Shown: positions 28,085 through 36,756, counted from the stretch's first letter. The stretch is DNA of 64,000 nt from an uncultured Lachnospiraceae bacterium (GCA_902792005.1 CADAXW010000006.1:59612-123611); one strand, 5' to 3'. Numbers and translations: made by a program. The notes: generated by a model from the letters alone, not told the origin.

Positions 28085-28594
28085 CTAACGATAAACAGGG
28101 ATAAACAGATATGCTCCGTAGGTGATCTTGTCCCCGTCCAGGTGATTGATGTTCTGTACTTCCTTGATAAATACATCATAATCCTGATAACGGGCACCGT
28201 ACTCCTCTGCCAGTGACCAAAGTGTATCACCGCTCTTTACACGGATACTGGTATAGTATTTCTCCTGTACGGTAGCAGCCTCAACGTCGGAGGGAGCATT
28301 CGAGCTTCCCATGAAAAGAACTGCTGCACCGATCAAAAGCAAGGCCAGACCTACAACGATCAGGGCAAAACGGGAGCCCAATCTGTTTCGAACTGTAGTT
28401 ACAGACCGGCCTCCGCGCCGAGTTGTGTGCCGGTCTGTATTTCGAACGGTATGCACCCCTGTCTTTTGTTCTGTCTTCTGAGCTGTCTTCTGTGCTGTCT
28501 TCTGTCCTGTATACTGTCTTGCAGCAGAATCTGCTGATCTTTGAACCGGATATAACTGAAGTCCTGTATTTGATACTCTTGCTGTTTCGTACAT
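28085..28594 (-). CDS. LysM-domain membrane protein, YneA-like SOS cell-division inhibitor
   Basis: 169 residues from ATG 28594, with GAGGAG 7 bases upstream. A cytoplasmic N-terminus with QKTAQKT repeats is followed by one membrane segment (about 75-97) and a C-terminal extracytoplasmic LysM domain (IRVKSGDTLWSLAEEYG...GAYLFIPV). The layout, one membrane pass plus LysM, is that of YneA, which delays division during DNA damage in Bacillus. The cytoplasmic part is longer than in Bacillus YneA. The promoter is overlapped by a near-consensus LexA box and a second box lies in the leader, strongly supporting SOS control. No lexA gene is seen in this window. Function as a division inhibitor is inferred. 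Confidence 0.8.
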   Translation of the reverse strand: MYETARVSNTGLQLYPVQRSADSAARQYTGQKTAQKTAQKTEQKTGVHTVRNTDRHTTRRGGRSVTTVRNRLGSRFALIVVGLALLLIGAAVLFMGSSNAPSDVEAATVQEKYYTSIRVKSGDTLWSLAEEYGARYQDYDVFIKEVQNINHLDGDKITYGAYLFIPVYR

Positions 28595-28607
28595 ATCATC
28601 ACTCCTC

Positions 28608-28621
28608 AAAACGTGTGTTCG
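28608..28621 (-). promoter_or_regulatory. Second candidate LexA (SOS) box in the leader of the LysM gene
   Basis: AAAACGTGTGTTCG fits the Bacillus LexA consensus CGAACRNRYGTTYG at 12 of 14 positions; the two mismatches are in the first two bases. It lies between the promoter and the start codon. Confidence 0.5.
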
Positions 28622-28635
28622 ATTACTGTGATAAT

Positions 28636-28664
28636 AATATACCAAACCTTTGTTCGAATGTCAA
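28636..28664 (-). promoter_or_regulatory. Strong sigma-A promoter of the LysM (yneA-like) gene
   Basis: On the minus strand a perfect TTGACA (28659-28664), a 17-base spacer and TATATT (28636-28641) precede the LysM gene by 42 bases. The spacer is occupied by a LexA box, so repression in the uninduced state is expected. Confidence 0.8.
28643..28656 (-). promoter_or_regulatory. LexA (SOS) box overlapping the promoter
   Basis: CGAACAAAGGTTTG on the minus strand matches the Gram-positive consensus CGAACRNRYGTTYG at 13 of 14 positions. It lies between the -35 and -10 elements, the expected place for a LexA operator. Confidence 0.75.
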
Positions 28665-28667
28665 TAG

Positions 28668-28701
28668 AAAACTCGAACATTTTTCAGGATGTTCGAGTTT
28701 T
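28668..28701. terminator. Perfect 13-bp hairpin terminator
   Basis: AAAACTCGAACAT (28668-28680) and ATGTTCGAGTTTT (28689-28701) pair perfectly around an 8-base loop. It lies just beyond the stop of the Hsp70/GrpE-like gene (minus strand) and upstream of the LysM promoter, so it most likely ends the former's transcript. Confidence 0.75.
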
Positions 28702-28738
28702 CGTTCGGTTCTGTATGATAATCGGTATGATAATCGGC

Positions 28739-30124
28739 TTAATTTGCAACAATGACCTGGGCAGTACGAAGGACCTTGCCCTGATACATATACCCGGCCT
28801 GCATTACCTGCTTCACGGTATTCTCCGGCAGGTCTCCGTCTGCCACATGGGCCACCGCATTCTGGAGGTTGAAATCAAAGGGCTCTCCCTCTCCTGTGAT
28901 ACGGACCACACCCTTTTGCTCCAGGATCTCCACTGCCTTCTGGTAGGACTGCAGGATCCCCCGGGCATACGGGTTCGTATCGTCCTCAGCATATTTCGCG
29001 GCATATTCCAGATTATCGATGATGGGAAGAATGCTCTCGATAAAATCGGTGATGCTTTCCTCCTTCCCCGTATTCGTTCCTTCGGATGCTTCGGTTCCGG
29101 AAAGAAGGAATCGGTAGCCGCTCTCCTTATCCTGAATAAATACCTTAACTCCCTCTTCTCCGGTCTCCAGACCGATACGTACCGGGCGCCTGCGGAATGC
29201 GGCGATCTTCTCTTCACCGGGATACCATTTTGCGACCGCCTGGAAACGATTCTTACGTTCCTCATATAAGATCACTGAGTCTCTTCCGCCTTCCGGCTCA
29301 GGAAAATGTTCCACGCTAAGGGAGGCTTCTCCGGAAGCCAGATCCGATGGAGCAAACCGGAGGATCTCCTGATCCACGGCGATCCCCAGGGGATATACGC
29401 TTACTGCATCCTTCAGCAAAAAGCCTTCCGCCACGGGACGCTTCTCCAGATTGCCACACAGGAAGCCGAGCCCCTGGATCAGAGTTCCGGAGTCCAGCAT
29501 CTTTACATCCACGCCGCTTCGTCCCACGCCTGCCGCTGCCGCCTGCTCAAAGGTCATTCCTGCATTAAAGCCGCCGGTAAAGAATACGGCATCCGGCATA
29601 TGTTCGAACAGAAGCTTCGGACCGGCCTTTCTCACATAATTCAGAACATTTTCATCCCCTGCCTGTTCTGTTACAAGGATGGTATCCAGGCGCCGGATCG
29701 TATCTCCCATTTCATAGCTGGCCGCGCTCACCCGGTCATCACTTGCAAAGGCGGAAATGATGGTAACCCCGTTTTCCACCCGGAATTCCTGATTTACATA
29801 GGTGGCAAGTGCAGCCGTTTCACGGAAGGTGCGTACTACATTTACGGAGCAGTTCTCTGCCATTTTCTGCAGCTGCTGTACCTCCGAAAGCCCCAGATCA
29901 TCCGGAACGGCAAGGACCACATCAAAGTCCCCCACTCCCATATTCTCCTGCATATGAGCCCGGATCTTTTCGAAGGCCAGGCGGAATGCATTTTCATCCT
30001 TCAGAACATTTGCATTTCGGATGGACATGGGAAGCTCCATGGCATCGGTGTATATGTTATAGTCATCGCAAATACAGATATTTGCTTTCTTATCCCAGAA
30101 ATGTACCCCAACTATATTCTTCAT
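28739..30124 (-). CDS. Degenerate Hsp70 ATPase-like protein fused to a GrpE domain
   Basis: 461 residues from ATG 30124 (AAGGAG 5 bases upstream; 4-base overlap with the nadE stop). Residues 1-250 follow the Hsp70 nucleotide-binding plan: DVVLAVPDDLGLSEVQQLQKMAE...RTFRETAALATYV mirrors the VPAYFN...INEPTAAALAYG region of DnaK, and FFTGGFNAGM...LIQGLGFLCGNL mirrors the VGGSTRIP...AIGAAIQGG region. But the first phosphate loop (DLGTT in DnaK) reads VHFWDKK, so ATP hydrolysis is doubtful. Residues 250-350 are beta-rich. Residues 360-461 are a clear GrpE head domain (ILPIIDNLEYA, GEPFDFNLQNAVA, NTVKQVMQAGY). GrpE normally is the separate nucleotide exchange factor of DnaK. The combination is unusual; a client- or DnaK-regulating role is my inference. 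Confidence 0.8.
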   Translation of the reverse strand: MKNIVGVHFWDKKANICICDDYNIYTDAMELPMSIRNANVLKDENAFRLAFEKIRAHMQENMGVGDFDVVLAVPDDLGLSEVQQLQKMAENCSVNVVRTFRETAALATYVNQEFRVENGVTIISAFASDDRVSAASYEMGDTIRRLDTILVTEQAGDENVLNYVRKAGPKLLFEHMPDAVFFTGGFNAGMTFEQAAAAGVGRSGVDVKMLDSGTLIQGLGFLCGNLEKRPVAEGFLLKDAVSVYPLGIAVDQEILRFAPSDLASGEASLSVEHFPEPEGGRDSVILYEERKNRFQAVAKWYPGEEKIAAFRRRPVRIGLETGEEGVKVFIQDKESGYRFLLSGTEASEGTNTGKEESITDFIESILPIIDNLEYAAKYAEDDTNPYARGILQSYQKAVEILEQKGVVRITGEGEPFDFNLQNAVAHVADGDLPENTVKQVMQAGYMYQGKVLRTAQVIVAN

Positions 30125-32097
30125 TTGCTCTCCTTCTCCAACATGGCAAGCCATTCTTTTACGGATGCGTCACTGGGCATCCTCCAGTCCCCTCTGGGAG
30201 ACATGGCCACGGAACCCACTTTTACGCCGTCCGGCATACAGCTGCGCTTGAACTGCTGTGAGAAGAAGCGCTTCGTAAACATGGTCTGCCACTTCATGAT
30301 CACGTCCGGTGTGTAGATATCCTTAAATGCGCGGTTTGCCAGGAAGTTGATCTTATCCGGCGCATATCCGTAACGAAGGGTATAGTACAGGAAGAAGTCA
30401 TGCAGCTCGTAGGGGCCCACACTGTCCTCCGTCTTCTGGGTGATCTGTCCGTTTTCATCCGGCGGAAGAAGCTCGGGACTGATGGGTGTGTCCAGGATGT
30501 CCCGGAGAACGCCAGTGCTCTTCGGGAAGATCTCCGTTTCTGCCACGGTGTCGATCATCCAGCGGACCAGAGTTTTTGGTATGCTTCCGTTCACCCCATA
30601 CATGGCCATCTGGTCTCCGTTGTAGGTGCACCAGCCGAGAGCAAGCTCAGACAGGTCACCGGTACCAACCACAAGGCCTCCATGCATGTTGGCATAATCC
30701 ATAAGGATCTGCGTCCGTTCTCTTGCCTGTGTATTCTCATAGGTAATGTCCTTTGTTTCACCGTCATGCCCCAGATCCGAAAGATGCTGGATGCAGGCAG
30801 CTTTTATATCGATGATCACCGGTTCGGTTCCGAGGCTTCGGATCAGCTCCAGGGAATTCTCGTAGGTTCGATTGGAGGTTCCGAAGGCCGGCATGGTAAT
30901 AGCGATGAGATCCGAAGCCGGACGGTTCATTTTCTGCAGAGCCTGGGCCGAAACCAGCAGGGCCAGCGTGGAATCCATACCACCGGAAACACCAACCACC
31001 GGTTTTCCGTTGGTCACCTGAAGACGTTTCACCAGACCGCCTACCTGCATTTCAAAGATGTCGCTGCAGCGTTCCTTCAGCTTGCTTTTTGTGCCGGGGA
31101 TGAAGGGATGCTTTCTGAGGGGACGAAGGGTTCCGTCACTTTCGGGAAGCTGGGGAGATGCTTCGGTCACCACACGGCTGCGGGCGGTAAGCCCCCGGTA
31201 ATGGTCTGCCGCATCACCGAAGGACTTCATTTTCATACGTTCACTGCGTAAAAGCTCCAGATCCAGGTCGGCATAGAGAACGCCTTCTTCCTCGATACAG
31301 CCGGAGCTTTCGGTAAGAAGGGTTCCATTCTCTGCGATCATGCCATGACCGGAGAATACCACATCCTGTGTGGATTCACCCGCACCTGCGGAAACATACA
31401 GATAATCACAGACCAGAGATGCAGAGGTCTGGGTCACAAGATTTCTTCGGTAGGCACGCTTTGCGATCAGCTCATTGGAGGCTGAGATATTTACGATGAG
31501 TTCAGCCCCGGCCAGTGCCATGACGGAGGACGGCGGGATGGGTGCCCAGAGATCCTCACAGATCTCCACACCGAATTTCAGTTTTCCGTCCAGGTCGTAG
31601 ATCAGATGACTTCCGATGGGAACACTGTAATCTTCTACATCCTCGTCATCATATGTGATCCCAAGCTCGCTGAGATAGATGTCTTTTACCGGAAGGGCAT
31701 CTGCACTGTTGAACCAGCGTTTCTCATAGAATTCATGATAGTTGGGAAGGAAGGTCTTTACCGTAACGCCCATCAGCTTTCCGTCCAGCATGACATAGGC
31801 CGCGTTATACAGCTGACCGAGAACGAGTGCCGGCGCACCGACAATAACTGCGGATTCATGTCCGGAGGTTGCGGAAAGGATCCTGGAAAGTCCCTCTCCT
31901 GCGGCCCGGATCAGTGCCTGCTGGAAAAAAAGATCCTGACAGCTGTAGCCGGTGACTGCAAGCTCCGGAAATGCGATGACCGCCACATTTTCCTGATATG
32001 CGTCCTCCAGCTTCTTCAGAATCTCATCTACGTTATAGGATGCATCCGCAACCATAACCTTTGGGCAGATCGCTGCCACACGATAAAAATCAAACAT
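30121..32097 (-). CDS. nadE: Glutamine-dependent NAD+ synthetase
   Basis: 658 residues. The N-terminal nitrilase-type amidase has its Glu-Lys-Cys triad in FPELAVTGYSCQD, KTFLPNYHEFYE and VEICEDLW. The C-terminal synthetase has the SGGMDSTLALLVS PP-loop, and the GDLSELALGWCTYNGDQM segment. It makes NAD+ from nicotinate adenine dinucleotide, ATP and glutamine-derived ammonia. GGGGG lies 7 bases before ATG 32097. It overlaps the Hsp70/GrpE-like gene by 4 bases. Confidence 0.96.
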   Translation of the reverse strand: MFDFYRVAAICPKVMVADASYNVDEILKKLEDAYQENVAVIAFPELAVTGYSCQDLFFQQALIRAAGEGLSRILSATSGHESAVIVGAPALVLGQLYNAAYVMLDGKLMGVTVKTFLPNYHEFYEKRWFNSADALPVKDIYLSELGITYDDEDVEDYSVPIGSHLIYDLDGKLKFGVEICEDLWAPIPPSSVMALAGAELIVNISASNELIAKRAYRRNLVTQTSASLVCDYLYVSAGAGESTQDVVFSGHGMIAENGTLLTESSGCIEEEGVLYADLDLELLRSERMKMKSFGDAADHYRGLTARSRVVTEASPQLPESDGTLRPLRKHPFIPGTKSKLKERCSDIFEMQVGGLVKRLQVTNGKPVVGVSGGMDSTLALLVSAQALQKMNRPASDLIAITMPAFGTSNRTYENSLELIRSLGTEPVIIDIKAACIQHLSDLGHDGETKDITYENTQARERTQILMDYANMHGGLVVGTGDLSELALGWCTYNGDQMAMYGVNGSIPKTLVRWMIDTVAETEIFPKSTGVLRDILDTPISPELLPPDENGQITQKTEDSVGPYELHDFFLYYTLRYGYAPDKINFLANRAFKDIYTPDVIMKWQTMFTKRFFSQQFKRSCMPDGVKVGSVAMSPRGDWRMPSDASVKEWLAMLEKESK

Positions 32098-32150
32098 AAT
32101 CTATCCCCCTGTCTCTATTTCTCCTCTTCGTCCTCTTCTTCCTGTTCTTC

Positions 32151-32702
32151 CTATTCTTTCTTTTCATTCGTCTCCCGCTGCCGGAGATCCTCCTCGAGAC
32201 CAAGCAGATACGGGACCAGAGCTCCGCCCTTTGGCGTCAGGAAGAATTCATCCGAGAGCTCCATATATTTTACATTGTTGGGATGCCCCTCCTTCACCCG
32301 GTCAAGAAAGGCTCGTAGCTGTTCGAATGGCATATAGTACAGATCGTTCCGCATGGTGAAATGCAGCATGACGAAGGCCACGCCTCCCTGGGCTTCAAAG
32401 TCCTTCATGAATTCGAACTGATGCGGATGGATGTTCCGAAGCGAAAATGTATCGGTTTTACTTTCCTTCGCATCAAAGCATACAGGGATGCCCTGTACCA
32501 CACCGATATAGTCTACGGTAGAGTCCTTCTCGAAATAAGCATCCGTGATACGCCGCTGTTCCTTGTCAAACTTCACCGGTGTGATGGGCGTCGGGATCTT
32601 CTGTACCAGCGCCAGCCCATGCTTTCGGTAATATTCATTTGTTGCATTGATCAGATCCTCCAGGCCGCTTCCCCGGAGTCCTCTGGAATTCCATGTTGCC
32701 AC
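32151..32702 (-). CDS. recU: RecU-type Holliday junction resolvase
   Basis: 183 residues from a GTG with GAGG 7 bases upstream. The RecU pattern is visible: NSRGLRGSGLEDLINATNEYY, KIPTPITPVKF, STVDYIGVVQGIPVCFDAKES (the metal-binding D...E/D-x-K) and NIHPHQFEFMKDF. RecU cuts Holliday junctions during recombination in Firmicutes. The gene stops at a TAG, beyond which the same frame continues with eleven acidic codons to another TAG (see findings). Bacillus recU is paired with a PBP1 gene; here it stands between nadE and an rluA-family gene. ruvA and ruvB lie 16 kb away in the same window. Confidence 0.88.
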   Translation of the reverse strand: MATWNSRGLRGSGLEDLINATNEYYRKHGLALVQKIPTPITPVKFDKEQRRITDAYFEKDSTVDYIGVVQGIPVCFDAKESKTDTFSLRNIHPHQFEFMKDFEAQGGVAFVMLHFTMRNDLYYMPFEQLRAFLDRVKEGHPNNVKYMELSDEFFLTPKGGALVPYLLGLEEDLRQRETNEKKE

Positions 32703-32733
32703 GGGCTTACCTCATATGTTTTCATTAATGCTG

Positions 32734-33774
32734 CTATCCCTGAGTGATCCGACGGATCCGCTCTGCCGCCTTCTCTCGGGCATCCGGGAAGTATTTCAGG
32801 ATCCGGTCCGGTATGGGAGAACGTACCACGGTCTCATTCGGCAGACGCAGCTGATAGGCATGCAGAAGCTGCCCCCGGAGCTCCGGATCCAGCCGCCGGT
32901 TTCTCGTTTCATCCCCGTATTTCGTGTCCCCGGCCACCGGATATTTATAGTGCTTCATGGTGACACGGATCTGGTGGGACTTTCCTGTGTGGAGCCTGCA
33001 GAGCATAAGGCTCACATCCTTTTTGCTGTTATAATCCAGCGGATAAACCTCTGTCCAGATCTGTACCGGCTCTCCGTAGATCAGAGTTTCCGGGGGACGT
33101 TTTCCGCCCCGCATCCAGACATAGGCCTGATTTCCGTTCTTTGATTTCACATAGTTCAGGCGGTCGAAATGTCCCTTCAGGGTACATTTTCCATGGACCA
33201 CCGCAAGATAGATCTTCTGCGTGGAACGTCCGTCGGTTTCACCAAACAGCCGGAACAGCTCTCTTGCGCCCTGTTTGGACTTGGATGCCGCAACGATGCC
33301 GCTGGTATTGCGGTCCAGACGGTTGCATACCGAGGGACGAAAGGTGGAGAGACTCTCCTCCGTCACTTCCTTTTTATCCAGAAGATATGCGATCAGCGCG
33401 TCATTTACGGAACGGTCCTTTGCCGTTCCCTTCTGGGTTAGGACACCGAAGGGCTTGTCCAGTACGATGATATCCGGGTCCTCATAAAGCACCGTTTTCT
33501 CGGTGAACCAGGGATAGTCCGAAAGCTTGGGAAGCTTTTTCTTTGTTTCCGCTTCCTTCCGGAGCTCCTCGAAGGCACTCTCCGAAAAGTACAGCTGCAC
33601 CCGGTCTCCCTCTGTCAGGATCTCATCACCGGTGGCTTTTTTATCATTCAGCAGGATATTCTTTTTTCGAAGCATTTTGAAGGTGAAGCTCTGAGGCACA
33701 CCCTTGAAATAATAAAAACAGAATTTCTTTAGTCTCTGCCCGGCCTCATTCTTACCGACTGTGATCTCACGCAT
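32734..33774 (-). CDS. RluA-family rRNA/tRNA pseudouridine synthase
   Basis: 346 residues. An S4-like N-terminal domain (GQRLKKFCFYYFKGVPQSFTFKMLRKKNILLNDKKA) precedes the catalytic domain with NRLDRNTSGIV, holding the nucleophilic Asp, and the KSHQIRVTM motif. The target uridine cannot be told; by resemblance it is of the RluC type. It is a paralogue of the RluD-type gene at 6526-7461. The start follows the stop of the next upstream gene by one base (TAATATG), so translation is coupled. Confidence 0.92.
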   Translation of the reverse strand: MREITVGKNEAGQRLKKFCFYYFKGVPQSFTFKMLRKKNILLNDKKATGDEILTEGDRVQLYFSESAFEELRKEAETKKKLPKLSDYPWFTEKTVLYEDPDIIVLDKPFGVLTQKGTAKDRSVNDALIAYLLDKKEVTEESLSTFRPSVCNRLDRNTSGIVAASKSKQGARELFRLFGETDGRSTQKIYLAVVHGKCTLKGHFDRLNYVKSKNGNQAYVWMRGGKRPPETLIYGEPVQIWTEVYPLDYNSKKDVSLMLCRLHTGKSHQIRVTMKHYKYPVAGDTKYGDETRNRRLDPELRGQLLHAYQLRLPNETVVRSPIPDRILKYFPDAREKAAERIRRITQG

Positions 33775-33775
33775 A

Positions 33776-34342
33776 TTAAAACCCCAATTCCAAAAGTCGT
33801 TCGGCGATCTTCACATCCGCCCGGAGCTGGTCCTCCTTCGGGGGCGTCAGACGGTCCAGTTCCCTGCCCATATCCTTCAGGGACTCCACCACCACAACTC
33901 TCGGCTTCGTGGGCGGCCCCTCCTGAACCTTCTTCAGATAGGTGACGAGGTCCTTTTTCTTCTGGTTCTGTCCGGCCTGCCCAAGACCGATCACGTTATT
34001 GTTATAGATCGCAACGCAGGGATAAAACAGAACTCCCTGGGTATCCGTTATGGATATATCATACGCAAATGTGGTCCCGCGTTTTTCTTCCAGTTTCTTT
34101 GCTTCCTCATACTCCTCCGGCTTCAGCGGCTCGTACTTGATCAGCATCAGATAGCCGATCAGATTCTTTGCGAAGGGAATGGCCATTACACAGGCCACCA
34201 CAACGAAGAGGGTCTTCTTCGTCTGAAAGAATATAAGACTGATCAGAACATCCGCAAGAATAAATGCAAAGCAGGCCAGCATCAGCAGGAGTCTTCTCCG
34301 CTTCAGCGACTTTGCATATCCATAGTCTCCTTTTGCAACCAT
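33776..34342 (-). CDS. Small membrane protein, unknown function
   Basis: 188 residues from ATG 34342, which overlaps the upstream stop by one base (TAATG) and has GGAGG 8 bases before it. Two membrane segments at about 20-42 and 45-65 form a hairpin, followed by a soluble C-terminal domain of about 120 residues (KYEPLKPEEYEEAKKLEEKRG...DISITDTQGVLFYPCVAIYNNNVIGLG). I do not recognise a family; the position between an rsmF-like gene and an rluA-family gene suggests only co-regulation. Confidence 0.8.
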   Translation of the reverse strand: MVAKGDYGYAKSLKRRRLLLMLACFAFILADVLISLIFFQTKKTLFVVVACVMAIPFAKNLIGYLMLIKYEPLKPEEYEEAKKLEEKRGTTFAYDISITDTQGVLFYPCVAIYNNNVIGLGQAGQNQKKKDLVTYLKKVQEGPPTKPRVVVVESLKDMGRELDRLTPPKEDQLRADVKIAERLLELGF

Positions 34343-35766
34343 TAAGTCATCCTCCAACCCGGCAGATACTTATTCTTGATCTGACCGTTTTTTGCCTTTC
34401 CGAAGCCCAGGGGCAGCTGGTCAGCAGTGATGAGGACCCAGCCGTCCTTTGCCTCTCCGGCATCATACTCCAGGGTTTCTCCCCGAAGATATCTAAGTAC
34501 ACGTTCGTCATCCATAGACAGGTTCAGACAGTTATCAAAGGTTTCCGGTGATAATGTCATGGCCAGCGCCTGGGACGGTTCGAACCGGTTTTTCTTAACC
34601 TCTCCGAGAAAGAGACCTCTTCTCATGACACGGAGACTCCGCAGCTCCTTAAACTTCTTTTCTGCGGGAACATAGGACAGATATCCGTTCTGATTCACAA
34701 GACGGTCCGGATCGATCCCGGTTTTGATCTGTTTTGCAAATTCAGCAAATTCCGGATGCTTTTTCCGGATCAGAAGCGCAGCATTTTCGGAAGCCGTCGG
34801 CGCCTGCTCTGCTCCTGCCTCTTTGGGAAGCTCACTCTTCAGAAGAGCTACAAAATGTCCCTCGCCCCTTACTCTGTGCGGGATCAAATGTACCGTCTTT
34901 TTCAGTGCCTCACTGCCTTCCGGGATCCAGTCCGGATTTCCCGGAAGAAAACCATCCACCATGGGAATGTCTGCGACCGTCAGCTGTTTCTCCTTTGCCT
35001 CCGGCAGATCAAGCAGGAACTGTACGGATCCCTCATCCTCCACCGGCGCATAGGTACAGGTAGAATAAAGGATCATTCCGCCGGGACGCAGCATGCGAAG
35101 GGCATGAGGCAGGATGGAACGCTGGATCTCAGCATATTCCAGCTGTTTTTCCTCCGTCCAGTCCGTGATCATGGAAGCGGACTTCCGAAACATGCCTTCC
35201 CCGGAACAGGGAGCATCGATCAGTATCTTGTCAAAATAATCCGGAAATGCGCCTGCGAGACGTTCCGGTTCTTCTGCGGTTACCACCGCATTTGTCACAC
35301 CGAACAGCTCCAGATTCTTGATCAGAGCCTTTGCACGGCTGGGTGAAATATCATTGCAGAGGAGAACTCCTTTCCCCTTCAGCTTTTCAGCCAGAGCTGT
35401 GGACTTTCCTCCGGGAGCGGCACAGAGATCCAGCACCCGGTCACCCGGGTTCACCGGAAGCGTGGCAGCCGGAAGCATGGCACTGGGCTCCTGCAAATAG
35501 TAGAGTCCTGCGTAATAGTACGGACTTTTGGACGGTGGATCCTCTGCAGCATCCTCGGACAGATAAAACCCGCTCTCGCACCAGGGAATCTGCTCCAGCT
35601 TCCAGGGGGATATCTTCAGAAATCTCTCTGTAGTCATTCGTCCGGTATTTACCCGGAGACCATGCTGCAGCGGTTCAAGAAGGCATGCTTCATACCGGAG
35701 ATACTCCTCTTCTCCGAGCATCGCCGTCATTTTCTGTCTGAAGCTGTCTGGAAGTTTTTTACTCAT
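34342..35766 (-). CDS. rsmF: RsmF/RsmB-like (NOL1/NOP2/Sun) rRNA cytosine-C5 methyltransferase
   Basis: 474 residues from ATG 35766; the open frame upstream is only a basic artefact crossing the TPR gene. Motif I is LDLCAAPGGKSTALAEKL and the catalytic cysteines are in IDAPCSGEGMF and STCTYAPVEDE. The C-terminal 150 residues form the extra domains seen in RsmF (PUA-like). These enzymes methylate cytosines of 16S rRNA. The start overlaps the end of the TPR gene by 8 bases. Confidence 0.9.
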   Translation of the reverse strand: MSKKLPDSFRQKMTAMLGEEEYLRYEACLLEPLQHGLRVNTGRMTTERFLKISPWKLEQIPWCESGFYLSEDAAEDPPSKSPYYYAGLYYLQEPSAMLPAATLPVNPGDRVLDLCAAPGGKSTALAEKLKGKGVLLCNDISPSRAKALIKNLELFGVTNAVVTAEEPERLAGAFPDYFDKILIDAPCSGEGMFRKSASMITDWTEEKQLEYAEIQRSILPHALRMLRPGGMILYSTCTYAPVEDEGSVQFLLDLPEAKEKQLTVADIPMVDGFLPGNPDWIPEGSEALKKTVHLIPHRVRGEGHFVALLKSELPKEAGAEQAPTASENAALLIRKKHPEFAEFAKQIKTGIDPDRLVNQNGYLSYVPAEKKFKELRSLRVMRRGLFLGEVKKNRFEPSQALAMTLSPETFDNCLNLSMDDERVLRYLRGETLEYDAGEAKDGWVLITADQLPLGFGKAKNGQIKNKYLPGWRMT

Positions 35767-36298
35767 CCTGATACTCTTCCTGTGTTTCGTCTGATCCCTG
35801 GTCCTGTGTCTCGTCCTGTGTTTCTTCCTGCGTCTCTTCCGGTTCGGGCTCCGGCTCCGGTTCCGGCTCAGGTTCCGGTGTATAATCCTGGGAAGGTGAG
35901 TCATGAAGCAGTGCATCCGACTCCGGATTCACCGGGGTGGTATGCAAATTCACGCGGGTATAAAGGAAATCATATTCCTTCTTCATCGCTGCATTTTCAG
36001 GGTACTGTTTCAGAAGCGCCTCTACGGCATTTAATGCCTCCTCATACTGTCCGTCTACTTCCATCAGAACGATCTCATTAAAACGAAGCAGGTCGGTAAA
36101 GCTGGAATCACCGGAAGCAAGTCCCTTCTCGATCATGTCCTTCGCTTCGCTGTACTTCTTCTCATTCAGGTAAGCGGTGGAAAGCTCATAAGCCACATAG
36201 GTGTTCAGCGGTCTCTGGGACAGATAGGAATTCAGTGCCGTCCTGGCATGGAGCTCATCCCCGCGGTCGATATAGATGGAGGCAAGGCTGAGATACAT
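35759..36298 (-). pseudogene. TPR-repeat protein, C-terminal part after a frameshift
   Basis: This frame begins with MYLSLASIYIDRGDELHARTA, the middle of a TPR helix pair, and continues with TPR repeats to about residue 120. It then ends in an acidic tail of EPEPEP units and ETQ/EEY repeats. It lacks an N-terminal domain or ribosome site and aligns end to end with the product of 36232-36735 if one base is restored. I treat both as one gene split by a -1 frameshift near 36298-36310. Confidence 0.75.
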
Positions 36299-36735
36299 AT
36301 AAGGCTATTGATCTCCCCGCTTTGCTGCATCCGCATGACCTCAAGCTCGTTCATGGCTGCAGCGGTTTCCTTCAGCCCGCGAAGAAGATCTCTGTCCACG
36401 TCTCCGGGATCCTTTTCCACCTGGCCATATACTACCTCGGCATCCGAATAACGTCCCTGTCTCAGGTAGCATGCTCCCAGGTACATACGGGTATCGGTAT
36501 CCGTGTTGCCGGTAAACCATTGTTTTTCCTCAAGACTCCGCTCAAAATTCACAGCCGCTTCATCAAACTGTCCCTTCTGAAATGCCTCGATCCCGAGATT
36601 TCTGTACTTTCCCTTGTCGGAATTGGTATTGATCAGAAATACGGCGATGACGGCGGCAGCGATCAGCGTCACTATGGTATAAGCAATGATCAGCTGCTGA
36701 AGTCTCTGTTTATTGATTCGTCTTTTCTTTGCCAA
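36232..36735 (-). pseudogene. TPR-repeat membrane protein, N-terminal part before a frameshift
   Basis: The protein starts at a TTG (36733-36735) with GAGGTG upstream. It has one membrane segment (about 14-35) and TPR-like helices (KYRNLGIEAFQKGQFDEAAVNFERSLEE...MYLGACYLRQGRYSDAEVVYG). After about residue 143 the sequence stops looking like TPR (ICISALPPSIS) and ends. The TPR pattern continues in the -1 frame at 36298. Either a true mutation, a sequencing error, or ribosomal slippage; no classical slippery heptamer is seen. The intact protein would be a membrane-anchored TPR scaffold of about 325 residues, next to galE. Confidence 0.75.
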
Positions 36736-36756
36736 AATAACACCTCGATCTGTGAA

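Noticed and set aside
28668-28701. LexA box in CGAACAT...ATGTTCG
   Set aside because: The half-sites are separated by 12 bases or more instead of 4; it is a terminator stem.
35766-35916. Arg/Lys-rich N-terminal extension of the rsmF-like protein
   Set aside because: It is the other frame of the EPEP/ETQ-coding repeats of the TPR gene; ATG 35766 fits the family start.
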